A stretch of DNA of 64,000 nucleotides from NCBI GenBank assembly GCA_003254925.1, contig QANZ01019100.1, forward strand, positions 17,761 to 81,760. The letters run 5' to 3'. The translations under genes were made by a program, and so were the position numbers. The DNA is from Chamaecrista fasciculata. Lineage: Eukaryota > Streptophyta > Magnoliopsida > Fabales > Fabaceae. The notes beneath the pieces are model-generated. The model was not told where the DNA came from. It was given only the letters and a program-made list of their open reading frames with translations, and ran no database searches. Of this stretch, positions 60,021 to 64,000 are shown one piece after another; the stretch's first letter is position 1, and each line of letters opens with the position of its first letter.

Positions 60021-60179
60021 TCTTTATTTTTGTTGGCTTGAAGCTGGACCCGCAAGATTCATTTCATTGCATTACGAGAGTAGCCTTGAAACGCAAAATT
60101 TGTTTGAGTTTGACTCGACTAATCCCTCGGCCATGGCAGTTGACTTTAGAATCATGATGCAACCCGCAGAAAAACTATC

Positions 60180-61598
60180 CGTATCGGGAAAATATTAGGG
60201 TTTCAGTCTTCTACGCATCGCCGCGCCTCGTCGTCGTCTTCCGTTGATTGTCGCTGCAGCTGCTCCGTTCAATCACCGATTCACCGCTCCTCCTTTTTTG
60301 TTCGTCTTCGCCATTGCTCCGTCGTTAAGCTGTGAGTCTCTGTTCATCTTCTTCTTATTTCTTAATAAATAATAATTTGCTTGGTTATATAGGTTGGATA
60401 GGTTGACAATAAGGATGTCGATGTCTTTGGGCTTGATGCCCGTTTTGGCGAATTGGTCATTCAAAACAGAGAAGGAAAAAGGGTCTGAGTAGATGGTTGG
60501 TTAGGTGTTAGATAACATGTGATAATTAACTACAAATACTCAAACAATTTCCCTTAAATCCACATTTAGTTACTTTGAAACACACATCCTCTGTTTATTA
60601 CTGCAACTTTATTCCCTCAAAGAATGTATTCTCATCATGCCAAGTTGACTGGAATTATAGTTTAGGTTATCAAGTGCTTCAAGAGCGTGAATTTGGAAGT
60701 TTAATCATTCATTTTACTGGACTTTATGCATAATTGTATATATGTTATATGTTTTGAATCCTGGGAGAATTTATGCAAAGAGTAATAGAATGGTTTTTTT
60801 TTCATAAAGGTCCACAAATGAGAGATGCCATTCGCTGCCGTTTGACTTTAGAGATTTTTTTTTCTTTTCTAAAGCAATCTGTAGAATTAGGATATAATCA
60901 TATAAGTAATATATATATATATATATATATCTTATATTATATGGCTCCACCCCTTTCTGGTCGTCCATATTTTAAAACTATAGTACAAAATTAATAATAA
61001 GAGGAAAATTATTATTTGATCCCTTCTTTTTTACTGAGTTAACGATTTAGTCCCTCATTTATTTTACATACATATTTGCCTGCCCGTTAAGGCACGCAAA
61101 GCCTCTAGTATATATATATGTACCAGAAGATGGGAACGATTGTGTGAGTTTCTTTACAGTGTGTGTGTGTGTGTCCAGATGCCAACAAGTGTGTGGATTT
61201 CTATTTTGTTGATGCAAGCCTCAATTGATTTGGTATACTTCTCTTGTGTTTTCTTCTCTGTTGTGAAGATGTGCTAAAATTAGATGGGATCTTGTGTACT
61301 GCAGATCTCTATTTTTCCATAAGCTAGTTTACTGCAGTTCGTCTTTTGATATCAACAATTTTTCCTTTGATTTATTCTGACTGTTCTAACAATGCTTTTC
61401 CCATTCCCTCTCACATCTATGATTATGTACAAGTATTCATGAATCTATGTATGTATATTGTCTTGCTGCTTCCTGTTGGCTCATAAGTTAATGTGAAATC
61501 AACTAATAATTTCTCTTCCCCTTACTTTTTTTTGGGTTAATTTCAAATTCTGTAGGAATGATGTCACTATAGTAATGATCAAATACTTGAAGCTGTTT
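60180..61598 (+). promoter_or_regulatory. ALG14 leader exon and leader intron
   Basis: A C/T- and GC-rich leader (about 60200-60331, ending AAGCT|gtgagt) is followed by a ~1.2-kb intron with a TA microsatellite at 60910-60930. The acceptor TGTAG before GAATGATG lies near 61556. A truncated phased-unit repeat (two units 31 bp apart, 61014 and 61045) lies in the intron. Confidence 0.55.
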
Positions 61599-63426
61599 AT
61601 GATGGACAAAAGTCATGGCAACAGCTTCTCTGGTGTGGCTTCTATTGGTACCTTTTCATGTGCCATCTTTTTTTTTCCCTTGATCTTGGTGCGTATCCTT
61701 TGTATTATGTACTGGGGCAGCAGACCTTTTAGCAGAAAAGCTACAAAACCTGTTAGCACCCTTATTGTCTTAGGATCAGGTTTGAGCTAATGGCTTTTTT
61801 TACTTCACTTTCATTCATATAATAACAATTTTGCGGTGATCCCATCAAATGAATTTCAATTTTATGCTGCTGTAGGTGGTCATACTGCTGAGATGCTTAA
61901 TCTTCTTGAAGTGCTAACAAAATATAGGTTTTCCCCAAGATACTATGTTGCTGCTGCTACTGATAATATGAGTCTTCAAAAAGCTCAGTTGTTGGAAAAT
62001 TCCCTTGCTGCTGAGGTAGTGCTTGTTCTCGTTTCGAGAAGTCCATTTCAATCTAATGACCTCTTGGAGTTATTCTGCTTCAATTCATACTGAACAATAG
62101 CCTTCTTTCAATTGGGATGATTGAGGGTATTTCCAATAAAAGGCATCCATTCTGTTGATCAGCAGAATACCTCTTGTAAAAAAGAATGGCTGATTATAAT
62201 GGATAGTTGGTGCTGCTGTCCTCTGTTCTAATAAATGGAGTAACTTATTTATAGCCTTTGTTACCAAGTCCAATGGTATAAGTTCAAGGTCTTTATTATG
62301 TTTGATGTGGCTGTAGGAGATTCGGAGAAGAGATGCCATATGTATTGTTTTGCTTGGTGATATTTGTAGGAAACTGCATGAGAATCTTGAAGTCCACTAT
62401 CTTGGATGTGGGAGAATTAGGCTTAACGTATGATTATAAATGAGGACTAAGAGATCAACTTATTGATGTTTGGTTATTGTTGTTTAGAAGATTCAAAGTG
62501 TGCTTCTCTGCCCTATGTACCTTTTTTTTTGGGTTCAGTATTCAGAGATTCAATAGATATTTGATATAAGTAATATAAATTTTCTGAATAAGTTTTTACT
62601 CTGCTTTCTACTACTGCTTCTGATTAGCAAATCTTGAAGTTGAACTTTTCAGTTGCTTTTTTTTTTCACTAGTTGCAAATTTGGGGACTGAATATAGAAA
62701 ATATATATTTTTGAAAGTGAATATTTTCTCTTATAAATTTCATTCTATTGACATTGTTGCCATATGTATATTTCGGTAAGAGCTTGATGAAATATTCTCG
62801 TTTTACCAGTTTACATATTCTGATCAGATAGAGGTTTTTATTGCAGAAAGGAATCAGGGTTCCGGATACTGCACAGTTCATGCAGATATATCGTAGTAGG
62901 GAAGTTGGTCAATCATATATAACCTCAGTATGGACAACGTTAATTGCAATAGGCCATGCATTTTGGCTAATGATCAAAATTAGACCTCAAGTGGTATGAT
63001 ATCCGTACTTGTATATTTTGATTACTTCTGCCTGTCATTCATACTTTGGAACAGATTTGGTAATTATCCACCGGTGTATCCAGATTCTTTGTAATGGACC
63101 AGGAACTTGCATTCCCCTCTGTGCAGTTGCGTTTTTATTCAAGGTCCGTATCCCCTCTATAATGACAAAGCCACTAAATTTTTTTTTTTTTTATGGAACT
63201 TGTTTGATAGCTAAAGCTCTATTTGATGTGCATATAACTTCCTGCACAGGTACTGGGTATACGATGGTCATCAATTTTTTATGTTGAGAGTATTGCTAGA
63301 GTTAGAAGGCTTTCCTTGAGTGGTCTGCTTCTGTACAAGTTGCGGATAGCTGATCAGCTGTTTGTTCAATGGCCGCAGCTGCAACGAAAATATCCCCGAG
63401 CTACCTATGTCGGTCGTCTGATGTAG
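61599..63426 (+). CDS. ALG14: UDP-GlcNAc transferase subunit ALG14
   Basis: Five exons give 234 residues: 61599-61779, 61876-62015, 62847-62993, 63084-63143, 63250-63426. The start is one of three in-frame Mets (61575, 61599, 61602); I use MMDKSHGNSF by comparison with family length. One N-terminal membrane anchor (~14-33) precedes the conserved LGSGGHTAEML nucleotide-sugar-side motif, then YYVAAATDNMSLQKAQ, SREVGQSYITSVWT, ILCNGPGTCIPLC and WSSIFYVESIARV, ending PRATYVGRLM. ALG14 anchors the catalytic ALG13 to the ER membrane. Together they add the second GlcNAc to the dolichol-linked N-glycan precursor. Confidence 0.94.
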
Positions 63427-64000
63427 TCTATTTTTGGGAGGTTTTTTTTTTTTTAATGGTTTCCTCCTATTACAGCTACATGTATTGTAACAGAAATTAT
63501 GCATATAATTCCTACTATAGCTGTAAGTTGTGTTATGAAAGGACTAAATGCCACATTCGTGCTATGCCTGGGTCCAACTTTGATTTATGAGCTTACCTGA
63601 AGAACGAAAATTGAAGAACTAGAGTGGAGAGAGAGATATGGACAAGAAAAGGAGAAGAAATGATGAAAAATAGTTGGAGTGGAGAGAGAACGAAAGAAGG
63701 AAAGAAATAAAGCAAGAAAGACTCAAAAAGGAAGAGATAGATGGACTAAAAGAAAGAAAGAAAAAGAGGGAGGTGGAAAGACTCTCCATGCTTTAAAAAA
63801 TGGTGAATGGTGGAGATGAGTAAATAGAAAGGGGATAAAGGACTAGTTTGGAATTAGATTGAAATTTTTTTAAAAGAGCACTATATTTATGTATTTTTTA
63901 TAAAAGATCTTTTAATAAAAAAAATACTGTTATTTAATATTTTACGTTTGGATATTGTAGCATAAAAATAGTTTAGATGCTATATATAAAAAAAAAAAAA
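63427..64000. other. ALG14 3' UTR and purine-rich spacer
   Basis: 3' UTR followed by a long purine-rich tract (AGAGAGA, GAAAGAAAG words, about 63610-63790). No gene seen to the end of the window. Confidence 0.5.

Noticed and set aside
61070..61115. A second Helitron 3' end (GCACGCAAAGCCTCTAGT)
   Set aside because: It ends in CTAG followed by T, but the hairpin stem is only about three bases and no matching 5' end was seen.

Overview
This is a 64 kb piece of nuclear DNA from a flowering plant, most likely a eudicot. Its genes have many GT-AG introns, the spacers are AT-rich and full of MITE-type repeats, and every recognisable protein is a plant family member. Four N gaps interrupt it (1324-1722, 13724-13744, 36432-37000, 50227-50862). 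No bacterial, organellar or CRISPR features were seen.

Layout. 103-870 (+) is the 3' end of an N-acetylglucosaminyltransferase I gene (GnTI/CGL1). 4354-8479 (+) is a clade-3 glutamate receptor-like channel. 14446-20199 (+) is a calcium-dependent protein kinase of the CPK5/6/26 group. 21864-23074 is a short LTR element. 23936-36008 (+) is the large ARF-GEF BIG1. 37681-42403 (-) is a FRS5-like gene derived from a MULE transposase, tail to tail with BIG1. 42770-48425 is a transposon cluster whose core is a Helitron (44841-48208) carrying pieces of at least two host genes. 48869-49300 (+) is a small intronless gene of unknown function. 50863-52250 holds non-LTR retrotransposon debris. 53640-58666 (+) is a bromodomain gene of the BRD1/2/13 type. 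61599-63426 (+) is ALG14.

How the genes relate. The order GnTI - CDPK - BIG1 - FRS5 matches, from memory of Arabidopsis locus numbers, At4g38240 - At4g38230 - At4g38200 - At4g38180, so the left two thirds look like a conserved block with a GLR gene added. The genes are separate transcription units. GnTI (Golgi) and ALG14 (ER) both act in N-glycosylation, the GLR and CDPK both concern calcium signalling, and BIG1 works in trans-Golgi traffic; I infer no operon-like linkage.

The most unusual signal is in the repeats. At least seven fold-back elements with unrelated sequences share one architecture: their terminal inverted repeats are stacks of ~30 bp units (29-32 bp), each carrying a motif like ATTTGGTCC. 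One has a clean 9-bp target duplication, which points to Mutator-type transposition. Other repeats are three copies of a CGTGTC-rich MITE, a Tourist-like MITE inside the FRS5 intron, and the Helitron.
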